From positions 62,001-126,000 of the forward strand of contig NZ_NGUP01000004.1 in the NCBI RefSeq assembly GCF_002206625.1: a stretch of DNA of 64,000 nucleotides, read 5' to 3'. Positions 50,878 through 58,068 of the stretch are shown piece after piece. Positions within the stretch are counted from its first letter, which is position 1. Each line of letters begins with the position of its first letter. The stretch comes from Polynucleobacter campilacus (GTDB lineage Bacteria; Pseudomonadota; Gammaproteobacteria; Burkholderiales; Burkholderiaceae). The notes under the pieces are model-generated. The model saw only the letters and a list, made by a program, of their open reading frames with translations. It was not told the origin of the DNA and did not search any database. The position numbers were made by a program, and so were the translations under genes.

Positions 50878-51756
50878 ATGCATTCCTCATACGAAACGCC
50901 CTTAGAATTCAAGAAAAGTACTGAAAAGCCCCTTTTTGGGTCTTTTTTGCGTGGTTTTGAGACCTTGATCATTGGCATGATTGCCAGTGTGTTGATCTCC
51001 TTATTACTTTCTTTCGTGGTGCTCTACCCCAAAATCAGCTGGGCACAGGTACAAAATCAAGCACCAGCCCAAGGACAGAACCCAGGATCTAACTCAGCCA
51101 CTAACGCTGGTAATCCACCTGCTTTCCAGAATCTGCGCATCATTAATCAAAAAGTGAAAGACTTTTTGACCACCCAAAGTGCCGGATCACCTGGCAAACC
51201 AGAAATTACCGTCACCCCCATGGAAGAAGGCACACAATTGACCTATTGCCCTTCTCCAGAAGCCTTTTTTCCCCCAAATAGCGCTGCTTGGGGCAGAACA
51301 ACCGTGGGCGTGCGCTGTGGCCAACCGAAACCATGGACCGTGTATGTCCAAGCGAATGTGAGCATCATTGCTAACTATGTCGTCGCCGGAGCCCCGATCG
51401 GCCAGGGTCAAACCATCTCCGCCAATGAATTACAACTCCAAAAAGGCGATCTCACTACCCTGCCAACCGGCATTTTTACGGAATTTAACCGAGTGATCGG
51501 TCAAACCGCCAGAATGTCGCTAGTAGCAGGCACCGTCCTCAAAAAAGAAATGCTCAAAATGCCCCTGATTGTGCAAAAAGGGCAATCTGTGAGGGTTTCT
51601 AGTGGCGGCAAGGGATTCTCGATTAGCACCGACGGTCAGGCTCTAAATGAAGCCTCAGAAGGTGAACTAGTCAAAGTCAAGGTCAGTAATGGCAGTGTTG
51701 TGACCGGAATTGCCAAAGAAAATGGCATAGTTGAGGTAGGCGGCCAAAGCAAGTAG
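50878..51756 (+). CDS. flgA: P-ring assembly chaperone FlgA
   Basis: 292 aa. A long N-terminus with a membrane/signal segment (FETLIIGMIASVLISLLLSFVVLYP) is followed by an SAF/FlgA domain: KPWTVYVQANVSIIANYVVAGAPIGQGQTISANELQLQKGDLTTLPTGIFTEFNRVIGQTARMSLVAGTVLKKEML, VVQKGQSVRVSSGGKGFSISTDGQALNEASEGELVKVKVSNGSVVTGIAKENGIVEV. Divergent from flgB. Confidence 0.95.
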   Translation: MHSSYETPLEFKKSTEKPLFGSFLRGFETLIIGMIASVLISLLLSFVVLYPKISWAQVQNQAPAQGQNPGSNSATNAGNPPAFQNLRIINQKVKDFLTTQSAGSPGKPEITVTPMEEGTQLTYCPSPEAFFPPNSAAWGRTTVGVRCGQPKPWTVYVQANVSIIANYVVAGAPIGQGQTISANELQLQKGDLTTLPTGIFTEFNRVIGQTARMSLVAGTVLKKEMLKMPLIVQKGQSVRVSSGGKGFSISTDGQALNEASEGELVKVKVSNGSVVTGIAKENGIVEVGGQSK

Positions 51757-51808
51757 GCTAACCAATAATTTATATTCTTCTAACGCGCCAAGGAAAGCCG
51801 GATTTAGC

Positions 51809-51835
51809 TAAAGTTAGGCTAGATAAAGCCGTTAG
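51809..51835 (+). promoter_or_regulatory. Sigma-28 promoter of flgM
   Basis: TAAAGTTA, 11-base spacer, GCCGTTAG. This matches the FliA consensus (TAAAGTTT-N11-GCCGATAA) at all but one position of the -35 and all but two of the -10, with exact spacing. It lies 114 bp before the flgM start and after the flgA stop. Confidence 0.75.
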
Positions 51836-51949
51836 AGAAGATGTAGAAGTAGTTCAGGTGATGTGGCAGTAAGCTGTATAGTATTTTGATAGTTTGACTC
51901 AAAAAAAACTGAGAAACGAGCAGTACCTAAATTAGGCTAAAGTGTTCCC

Positions 51950-52255
51950 ATGAAAATTAATGATTCTTTGAAGACCGCGCTCAATACCGTAGTGGAAAAA
52001 CCCGCTGCGAGTGAGAGCAACCCCACTTCAACGATTGGGCCTAGTGCTAATTCAGTAAAGCCACCTGCTGCTGATATCACTACACTTTCTAGTCAGTTGC
52101 AAGCATTACAAGCGGCTATTGCTAATAGCCCAGTATTTGATTCTAAAAAAGTAGACATGATCCGCAGTGAAATTGAAAGCGGTCAATTCACAGTTGATTC
52201 TGGCAAAGTTGCTGATGGCATGATTAACGATGCCGTTGCTCTGCTCAAAAAATAA
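51950..52255 (+). CDS. flgM: Anti-sigma-28 factor FlgM
   Basis: 101 aa. Disordered, Ser/Pro-rich N-terminal half, then the FliA-binding helices: DITTLSSQLQALQAAIANSPVFDSKKVDMIRSEIESGQFTVDSGKVADGMINDAVALLKK, with the KVDMIRSEIESGQFTVDSGKVAD core diagnostic of FlgM. It is preceded by its own sigma-28 promoter, so it should be made as a late gene as well. Confidence 0.94.
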   Translation: MKINDSLKTALNTVVEKPAASESNPTSTIGPSANSVKPPAADITTLSSQLQALQAAIANSPVFDSKKVDMIRSEIESGQFTVDSGKVADGMINDAVALLKK

Positions 52256-52263
52256 TTAGACGC

Positions 52264-52281
52264 GTTACGTAATTACGTAAC
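52264..52281. promoter_or_regulatory. Perfect 18-bp palindrome after flgM
   Basis: GTTACGTAATTACGTAAC is self-complementary over all 18 bases and starts nine bases after the flgM stop. It has no loop or T tract, so a dimeric-protein operator for the downstream flagellin-like gene is more likely than a terminator. The binding factor is unknown. Confidence 0.5.
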
Positions 52282-52342
52282 AAACCTAACTACAGCAAGT
52301 AAAGCAACAACACACAAAACCTAGGCAAGATCAAAGATCATT

Positions 52343-53173
52343 ATGAGCATTGCCAAAACTACCTTAGTTGATACTTTTACAAACTATGTAAAAGATTTTC
52401 AGACAAAAATTAATTCGATTAATACGCAGTTAAAGAATGGCAAAGCCACGCTAACAACTGCGCAGCAAGACGAAGTTACCAAACTTTCTACGGCAGCAAA
52501 AAGTTACGCAACACCGCAAGATAGTATTGCGAATGCGCAGAAGACGATTGGGGTTGCGCAAACTGCAATTACTTCCATCTTAAAACTGATGCCGCAGATG
52601 CAACAGCTGGCAGCTCAAGCTAACAACCCCACCCTGGGTTTTTCTGACAGTATTAACCTCAACTTTAGATTTCAACAACTCGTCACTGAGATTGGTAAGC
52701 TAGCTACTAAAGCAGGCTTAAATGGCACTAACCTACTCTCCGGTACAGCTGGCATGAATGTCATCATCGGCACCGATAAAACACCTGCCTCAAGATCATT
52801 CATTAATAGTGTGAATATCTACGGCATGATGACTACAGGTCTCATGAGTAATATCAAGCTTGATACTCCAGAAAATTCCCAAGCAGCAATGAATGCTCTC
52901 AATAGCGCGCTTGCCCAGATCAACAATGGTCAAGCCTTGCTCAAGATGACGTCAACAAGACTCACAGCCCAGGCCGATAAACTTACAGGTCAAGCAAAGA
53001 CTGCACAAGATTCGGTCAACGCAATCCAAAACATTGACCCAGTAAAACTTAAGGCGCAGTTAGCTCAATTGCAAAGCCAACAAAATGTTGACTACCAATT
53101 GATTAGTCAGCTGGACCCAAATGCCTATAAGGCTCTGATTGTTGCTAATGCCAAGGCAAACGCAAGCATTTAA
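52343..53173 (+). CDS. Small flagellin-like protein with atypical C-terminus
   Basis: 276 aa. The N-terminal helical domain is flagellin-like (TFTNYVKDFQTKINSINTQLKNGKATLTTAQQDEVTKL; VAQTAITSILKLMPQMQQLAAQANNP; GLNGTNLLSG). There are no inserted repeats. The C-terminal helix keeps QNIDPVKLKAQLAQLQSQQNVDYQLISQLD but ends YKALIVANAKANASI instead of the xxxIFR ending of its four paralogues. It could be a minor filament, cap-proximal or hook-filament junction subunit. Follows flgM by 87 bp. Confidence 0.75.
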   Translation: MSIAKTTLVDTFTNYVKDFQTKINSINTQLKNGKATLTTAQQDEVTKLSTAAKSYATPQDSIANAQKTIGVAQTAITSILKLMPQMQQLAAQANNPTLGFSDSINLNFRFQQLVTEIGKLATKAGLNGTNLLSGTAGMNVIIGTDKTPASRSFINSVNIYGMMTTGLMSNIKLDTPENSQAAMNALNSALAQINNGQALLKMTSTRLTAQADKLTGQAKTAQDSVNAIQNIDPVKLKAQLAQLQSQQNVDYQLISQLDPNAYKALIVANAKANASI

Positions 53174-53242
53174 GCCCACCAGCTTATGATGGTTAGTTGC
53201 CAATATCGATGTGGCAACACAGAATTAAATCCAAAAAAATAC

Positions 53243-53269
53243 TTAAGTTTTACCAACCCACTCCGTTAA
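53243..53269 (+). promoter_or_regulatory. Sigma-28 promoter of the 53468 flagellin-like gene
   Basis: TTAAGTTT, 11-base spacer, TCCGTTAA: strong resemblance to the FliA consensus with exact spacing. It would give a leader of roughly 190 nt before the ATG at 53468, long for a flagellin gene. Confidence 0.7.
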
Positions 53270-53416
53270 AGAATATATAGAACGAAGGCTTCTTCGGAAG
53301 TTTTCAAATAGCTAATGTCATAGTTAGCGCCAAGCTCTGTTGATGTGGTCTACGCACTGCGCACTGATGCTTTTCGTAAGTTGGTTTGTTGTTATGCATT
53401 TCGTGTAACCAGGCCG

Positions 53417-53445
53417 TTTATCGCAATCCATTGTGGATGCATAAA
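53417..53445 (+). promoter_or_regulatory. Leader hairpin just before the ribosome site
   Basis: TTTAT-C-GC-A-ATCCA-TTG-TGGAT-GC-ATAAA forms an interrupted 12-pair stem ending nine bases before AAAGGAAAAG, the ribosome-binding site. It lies within the long leader and could affect translation of the flagellin-like gene. Confidence 0.4.
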
Positions 53446-53467
53446 TTTATACTAAAGGAAAAGAATC

Positions 53468-54949
53468 ATGCCAATGCCATTATCAGGTTTAGCACAGACC
53501 CTATCAAATTCTGTTACACGCGTTCAAGCTGAAATTGTTGATACACAAAACCAACTATCAGCTGGTGTTAAGACACTGAATCCAGGTCAAGCTGGAGTAG
53601 TTACTCGTTTATCCGCACAAGCTACTGGATACGATCAGACCCTAACTAATATTGGAACTGCACAAAGTGTCATTGCAGTTGCCCAATCATCACTTACTTC
53701 AATTGCATCAATTCTCACCCAGATGCAGGCATTAGCTAACCAAGCATCTAGCGCAAGCCTATCATCGAAGGATAGAGATAGCTTAAATGCCACCTTTACA
53801 AACCTAGCTTCTCAAGTCACATCGCTAGGCACAAGCTCTTCTGTTAACGGCAGTAATCTTTTAAGCGGCACATCAGGAATTACTGTAACTACTGGTATCG
53901 CAGGTAATGCAGGATCCTCTACGTCAGTTACAGGTGTGGACATCCCAACATTGGCAACTACAGTAGGTAACTTGCTAATTAATAGCTCGTTTACAACTCC
54001 AACTGATACAAAAGCCTTAAATACACCACAAGTTGATACAGTCTCCTCAACAACCGGCGCAACTACTATGGCCTCCAACCAAACCTTAGTTGTTGGTGGG
54101 TTAACTTTTACAGCAAATGCTGCGACTGTTACTCAAACTCAAGCGTTTGCGGCTATTGCAGCGTATATCAATGGCACCGCTGCAACATCTTCTTACGGCA
54201 CCTTTTCAGGCAGTTCACAAGCTGCAATGCAGGCTATTTATAAATCTGCAACTGCTGGTACTCAGAGTATTGCTCTGACCTGGGCCAGCCCAGGAGCGCA
54301 AACAGCAACAACAGCTTCGTCAAGCGGTACATTTACCGGCTTGACTGCAACAGCTGCGATTACTGCGGCCGTTAATCAAACTGATACTATTGCTCTAGGA
54401 TCAGGCAGCATTGCAGCTAATACAAGCTTTTCTATTGGTGGAATTACATACACTACCGGCTCTTCTGCAGTTGCTACCTCTACGGTTGCAACAGATTTTG
54501 CAGCCTACATTACCTCCAATACTCCCGCAACAAATGGTGCTTCTTTTAGCGGCGCAAGAACTTTACTTTCAAACTCCTGGACTGCAGCCCCAAGCGGTAC
54601 TTCAATTGTATTAACATCCACCGCTGTTGGAACTGTATCTGGACCTGCGATCGTTGATGCTGGAACGATCAATGCTGCTGCTGCAGTGGCATCCTTGACA
54701 ACCCAATTGCAGACAGTATCTACAGGTCAGTCGACCTTAGCTGCATCTGCAACTGGTTTGACTGCACAAGCGTCTGCTAATACTGCCCTGAAAACAGGCT
54801 TGACCAACACAGTAAATTCAATCCAAAACATTGATGCTACTGCGATGCAAGCTAAGTTACAGCAATTGAACAATCAACAATCAATCGATTATTATTTGGT
54901 TAGCCAAATGAATACCGAAGCAGCAGCGATTTTGTCGATATTCCGTTGA
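53468..54949 (+). CDS. Flagellin-like filament protein, two inserted repeats
   Basis: 493 aa. N-terminal D0/D1-like helices (LSGLAQTLSNSVTRVQAEIVDTQNQLSAGVKTLNPGQAGVVTRLSAQ; IAVAQSSLTSIASILTQMQALANQASSASLSSKDRDSLNATF; SSVNGSNLLSGTSGI) and the C-terminal IDATAMQAKLQQLNNQQSIDYYLVSQMN ending ILSIFR. Two modules of the GGLTFTAN type lie in the middle (LVVGGLTFTANAATVTQTQAFAAIAAYI; FSIGGITYTTGSSAVATSTVATDFAAYI). Good ribosome site (AAAGGAAAAG), a sigma-28 promoter and an own terminator suggest strong monocistronic expression. Probably a major filament subunit. Confidence 0.85.
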   Translation: MPMPLSGLAQTLSNSVTRVQAEIVDTQNQLSAGVKTLNPGQAGVVTRLSAQATGYDQTLTNIGTAQSVIAVAQSSLTSIASILTQMQALANQASSASLSSKDRDSLNATFTNLASQVTSLGTSSSVNGSNLLSGTSGITVTTGIAGNAGSSTSVTGVDIPTLATTVGNLLINSSFTTPTDTKALNTPQVDTVSSTTGATTMASNQTLVVGGLTFTANAATVTQTQAFAAIAAYINGTAATSSYGTFSGSSQAAMQAIYKSATAGTQSIALTWASPGAQTATTASSSGTFTGLTATAAITAAVNQTDTIALGSGSIAANTSFSIGGITYTTGSSAVATSTVATDFAAYITSNTPATNGASFSGARTLLSNSWTAAPSGTSIVLTSTAVGTVSGPAIVDAGTINAAAAVASLTTQLQTVSTGQSTLAASATGLTAQASANTALKTGLTNTVNSIQNIDATAMQAKLQQLNNQQSIDYYLVSQMNTEAAAILSIFR

Positions 54950-54980
54950 TTTAACTAGTGTTTTAGCTGTTTAAGCTTAG

Positions 54981-55007
54981 AAAAGCCGGGTAATTCCCGG
55001 CTTTTTT
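54981..55007 (+). terminator. Intrinsic terminator after the 53468 gene
   Basis: AAAAGCCGGG-TAATT-CCCGGCTTTT followed by further T: a GC-rich ten-pair stem with a T tract, 32 bases after the stop. Confidence 0.93.
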
Positions 55008-55017
55008 AATGGATTCA

Positions 55018-55100
55018 AAGGGTTGATAAACCCTTATAGTTTCCCTAATTATTGATTTTTGTCGTGTATAGGGCCAGGTTTTTCAAGAATTTATACCTGG
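55018..55100 (+). promoter_or_regulatory. Leader with two hairpins before the 55141 gene
   Basis: AAGGGTT-GATA-AACCCTT (55018-55035) and CCAGGT-(15)-ACCTGG (55074-55100) lie between the preceding terminator and the start at 55141. A promoter must lie here because of the terminator upstream, but no good sigma-28 match was found. Confidence 0.4.
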
Positions 55101-55140
55101 ATTTTACATAAAAAGATTAGATATTTAAGGAAAAAATATC

Positions 55141-57441
55141 ATGAGCAATACTATTACTTCGCTAGCTTCAACACTGACTCAGTCTGTAAATGAGGTCCAG
55201 AAAGGCATTGTTGAAACCCAAACCCAACTTGCCTCTGGTAAGGCGACGCTAAATGCCGCTGAAACTGGGGTTGTCAGTCGAATGACTGCTCAAGTAGCGG
55301 GTTATGGCTCGGTTACCAAAAACTTAACTGATGCGGGTAGCGCGATTGATGTAGCGCAGTCTGCCTTAACGTCAATCTCTACGATCATGAGCCAGCTTAA
55401 AGGCTTGGCTACCCAAGCTTCTAGCGCGGGATTTGCCTCAACCGATCGCGATAGCTTAAATCTCACTTTCCAGAATTTAACAAACCAAATACAACAGTTG
55501 GTTACTAGTGCCAGCGTGAATGGCGCCAATCTACTCAATACAGATTTTGGTCTACAAGTGACTACTGGTATTGATGGCACCCCAGATTCTCAAACTCAAG
55601 TTAATGCAACCAATGTGGGCGATTTGGTTTCGGCTCTAAAGAAGTTATTGATTACTGGTATGCAAATTACCGACCAGACCTTTGCAGCGACTAATTTGAC
55701 CACACCAGTGAGCACGATTGTTGGATCAGCAATTGGCACATCAACCGGGGCAGTAACTGGAACTACCACAGCACCAATAGTAACCTTCCCAGCAGCCGGC
55801 CTTAAAGCGGGCGATTCTTATTCAATGACAGTCAATGGAACACCACAGACAACTATCACCCTTGCTGTTACTAGCGATATGACTGCCGCCCAGTTGGCTA
55901 CTGCTTTTGCAGACTATATTACATCTGCTTCTTCAACAACTTTTGGCAATTTTTCCATCACTGGTACTCGCACTGGTCTAGCTGGAACAGCCTCTGGCAG
56001 CGCTCTTAACATCACAGCAGCTGGAGCAACATCAACGACTGCCACATTTACCAATCCGGCTAGTAGTCAAACTCAAACAATTACCCTTCCAACTACTAGT
56101 ATGGCTCAGGGCAACTCTCTAACAATTGGTAATTTAACCTTTACTGCAGGTCCAGGACCAGGCACTACTGCTGCTGGTATATCACCATCGGCAGTTAGCA
56201 AGGCATTTGCTAATTACATTAATAATGGCGTTCAACCTGATCCAAGCATTGGAACATTTACCACTACAACAACTGCAGTTACACAAGTTCAAACGATTAC
56301 ATTCCGTGATTTAGCAAGCGGCGATAGCTTCTCCGCAGGCGGCTTAACATTTCTCGCAGGAAGTGGTGGAGTGACTGCAGCTCAACTTTCAACAGCATTT
56401 TTGGCCAAAATTGGTAACTCCGCATCGCTGAGTCAATATGGTACTTGGAGTGGCTCCAAAGTAGGCGGCCTTGGCACAGCAGTTAGCGCTGGGGGCTCCA
56501 CAACATCAATTGCCTGGAGCTATAGTGCGGCCGGTGGTCAGTTAACCAATCTTTTGGCAACGGGTCAATCAGGCGCTGCTTCATATACCCTTTCGGGCCA
56601 GAGTCCTGTAGCTGTAGCTTCAACCATTACAAAAATTGGCATGAATGCCAATACTGGTACGAAGATTACCGGTGGCTCCGCCTACGGCGTCAGTGCAACC
56701 GTTACTTCTAGCAACACATTTAGTCTGACAACAATAGATCCATTAACAACGGGTAGTGCTCCTGGTGGAATTGCTTTGCTGTCTCAAAACAGCAATACAA
56801 CAATCAGAAATGCTCTGACTTTTACTAATACTAATTTATTAACTGGTGTTGCTAATTTGTTTCCGGGCGACAGCATCACCATTAATGGCCTCACTTTTAC
56901 AGCATCGCAAAATGCAACGCCTCAACAAGTATTGGATGCCTTCAAGAATGTCATTAATAATGGTGATACAGGCAATCTATATGGAACCTTTGCCAATACC
57001 GATGTTGGTGGTGGCTCTTTAACTAGTAAGGTTTCTGAATTCACCAATTACTTCACTGCTATTGATTTGGGTAATAACGTTTTAGCAATTGATAATAAGC
57101 CTGGCAATACCTCAACAGTTCCGCCTGAAATCAAGTGGAATACCCAAAATGCTGCCATTGCTAATGCCAATAAAGCAACACAAGTGATTACCGGTCAAAT
57201 TGATACCGTTTCTACTGCACAAGCATCTCTTGCTGCAGCAACAGCTGGTATTCAAGCTCAATTGAAAAATGCAACCAATATCAAGAATGGTATGCAAAAG
57301 ACAATCGATGCAATTGCCAATATTGATCCGACTGCTTTGCAGGCTAATCTACAACAATTGAATACTCAGCAAAGCGTTGACTACTATTTGGTGAGTCAAA
57401 TGAACACCGCAGCGGCTGCAATTTTGTCAATATTCCGTTAA
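55141..57441 (+). CDS. Large flagellin-like protein, about four inserted repeats
   Basis: 766 aa. N-terminus TITSLASTLTQSVNEVQKGIVETQTQLASGKATLNAAETGVVSRMTAQ; DVAQSALTSISTIMSQLKGLATQ; ASVNGANLLN. C-terminus IDPTALQANLQQLNTQQSVDYYLVSQMN, ending ILSIFR. Four modules in between: LKAGDSYSMTVNG with MTAAQLATAFADYI; MAQGNSLTIGNLTFTAG; LASGDSFSAGGLTFLAG with VTAAQLSTAFLAKI; LFPGDSITINGLTFTAS with ATPQQVLDAFKNVI. Ribosome site AAGGAAAAAA. Followed by fliS, the flagellin export chaperone, which supports a filament role. Confidence 0.85.
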   Translation: MSNTITSLASTLTQSVNEVQKGIVETQTQLASGKATLNAAETGVVSRMTAQVAGYGSVTKNLTDAGSAIDVAQSALTSISTIMSQLKGLATQASSAGFASTDRDSLNLTFQNLTNQIQQLVTSASVNGANLLNTDFGLQVTTGIDGTPDSQTQVNATNVGDLVSALKKLLITGMQITDQTFAATNLTTPVSTIVGSAIGTSTGAVTGTTTAPIVTFPAAGLKAGDSYSMTVNGTPQTTITLAVTSDMTAAQLATAFADYITSASSTTFGNFSITGTRTGLAGTASGSALNITAAGATSTTATFTNPASSQTQTITLPTTSMAQGNSLTIGNLTFTAGPGPGTTAAGISPSAVSKAFANYINNGVQPDPSIGTFTTTTTAVTQVQTITFRDLASGDSFSAGGLTFLAGSGGVTAAQLSTAFLAKIGNSASLSQYGTWSGSKVGGLGTAVSAGGSTTSIAWSYSAAGGQLTNLLATGQSGAASYTLSGQSPVAVASTITKIGMNANTGTKITGGSAYGVSATVTSSNTFSLTTIDPLTTGSAPGGIALLSQNSNTTIRNALTFTNTNLLTGVANLFPGDSITINGLTFTASQNATPQQVLDAFKNVINNGDTGNLYGTFANTDVGGGSLTSKVSEFTNYFTAIDLGNNVLAIDNKPGNTSTVPPEIKWNTQNAAIANANKATQVITGQIDTVSTAQASLAAATAGIQAQLKNATNIKNGMQKTIDAIANIDPTALQANLQQLNTQQSVDYYLVSQMNTAAAAILSIFR

Positions 57442-57454
57442 TTTGAACCCTGAT

Positions 57455-57511
57455 ACCCTTTGATTTGCGCTAATGATCATTTCACCATTAGTTCATACAA
57501 ATCAAAGGGGT
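57455..57511 (+). promoter_or_regulatory. Long hairpin between the flagellin-like gene and fliS
   Basis: ACCCTTTGATTTG (57455-57467) pairs with its complement ending at 57511. Inside it CTAATG pairs with CATTAG, giving a two-step stem. There is no T tract after it, so it may tune rather than stop transcription into fliS. Confidence 0.5.
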
Positions 57512-57567
57512 TTCAGATAGAATGCTTTTAACTAAGAACACAAAATAACGGATAACGAGAGACCATC

Positions 57568-57981
57568 ATGTTTAATAGCAAAAACGCCATTAATGCTTAT
57601 GTGTCAGTTGATAACAATCTGACTGGTGCTAGCTTTGAAAAACGCTGGTTTGAATCTGTCATCAGCATGGTCAAACGTATCATGGCTGGTGAATTCGATC
57701 CCGTAACTAATCACAAAAGATTATTAGAAATCGCTGAGGGTTTACAGTGGGTGCAAGAGAACCTCAATGAGAAATTACATTCTCAACACCGCACCATGCT
57801 CAAGACAATCTACAGCACTAACATTCAGATTCTCAATGGCGCCATTCAGTCACAGAATTTTGAGTATCTTCCCCTGGTCATTGCATCAATGGAAGTTATC
57901 TTAGGCCCTTACAACAAGGGAACGGCTGGAACCATAGCAGCACCAGCTGAGGCTGCAGAACCAATGAAGCACACTGCTTAA
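57568..57981 (+). CDS. fliS: FliS-like flagellin export chaperone
   Basis: 137 aa, all helical: NAINAYVSVDNN at the N-terminus, FESVISMVKRIMAGEFDPVTNHKRLLEIAEGLQWVQENL, then MLKTIYSTNIQILNGAIQSQNFEYLPLVIASMEVILGPYNKG. This is the FliS pattern (four-helix bundle binding the flagellin C-terminus), though divergent from enteric FliS, as would fit the unusual flagellin-like clients. Position right after the flagellin-like genes supports the call. fliD is not in the window. Confidence 0.78.
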   Translation: MFNSKNAINAYVSVDNNLTGASFEKRWFESVISMVKRIMAGEFDPVTNHKRLLEIAEGLQWVQENLNEKLHSQHRTMLKTIYSTNIQILNGAIQSQNFEYLPLVIASMEVILGPYNKGTAGTIAAPAEAAEPMKHTA

Positions 57982-58010
57982 TTCTGTAATTCTCCATTCG
58001 ATTGATATTC

Positions 58011-58040
58011 AATACACCTAAGCAGTAGCTTAGGTGTATT
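58011..58040. terminator. Bidirectional terminator between fliS and the TPR gene
   Basis: AATACACCTAAGC-AGTA-GCTTAGGTGTATT: a 13-pair perfect stem with a four-base loop, located between two convergent genes. Confidence 0.8.
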
Positions 58041-58068
58041 GCTTTGTGCTATGCATTAATTACCTTGC

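Noticed and set aside
55018..55080. A sigma-28 promoter before the 55141 flagellin-like gene (TATAGTTT region).
   Set aside because: No CCGATAA-like element at the proper distance.
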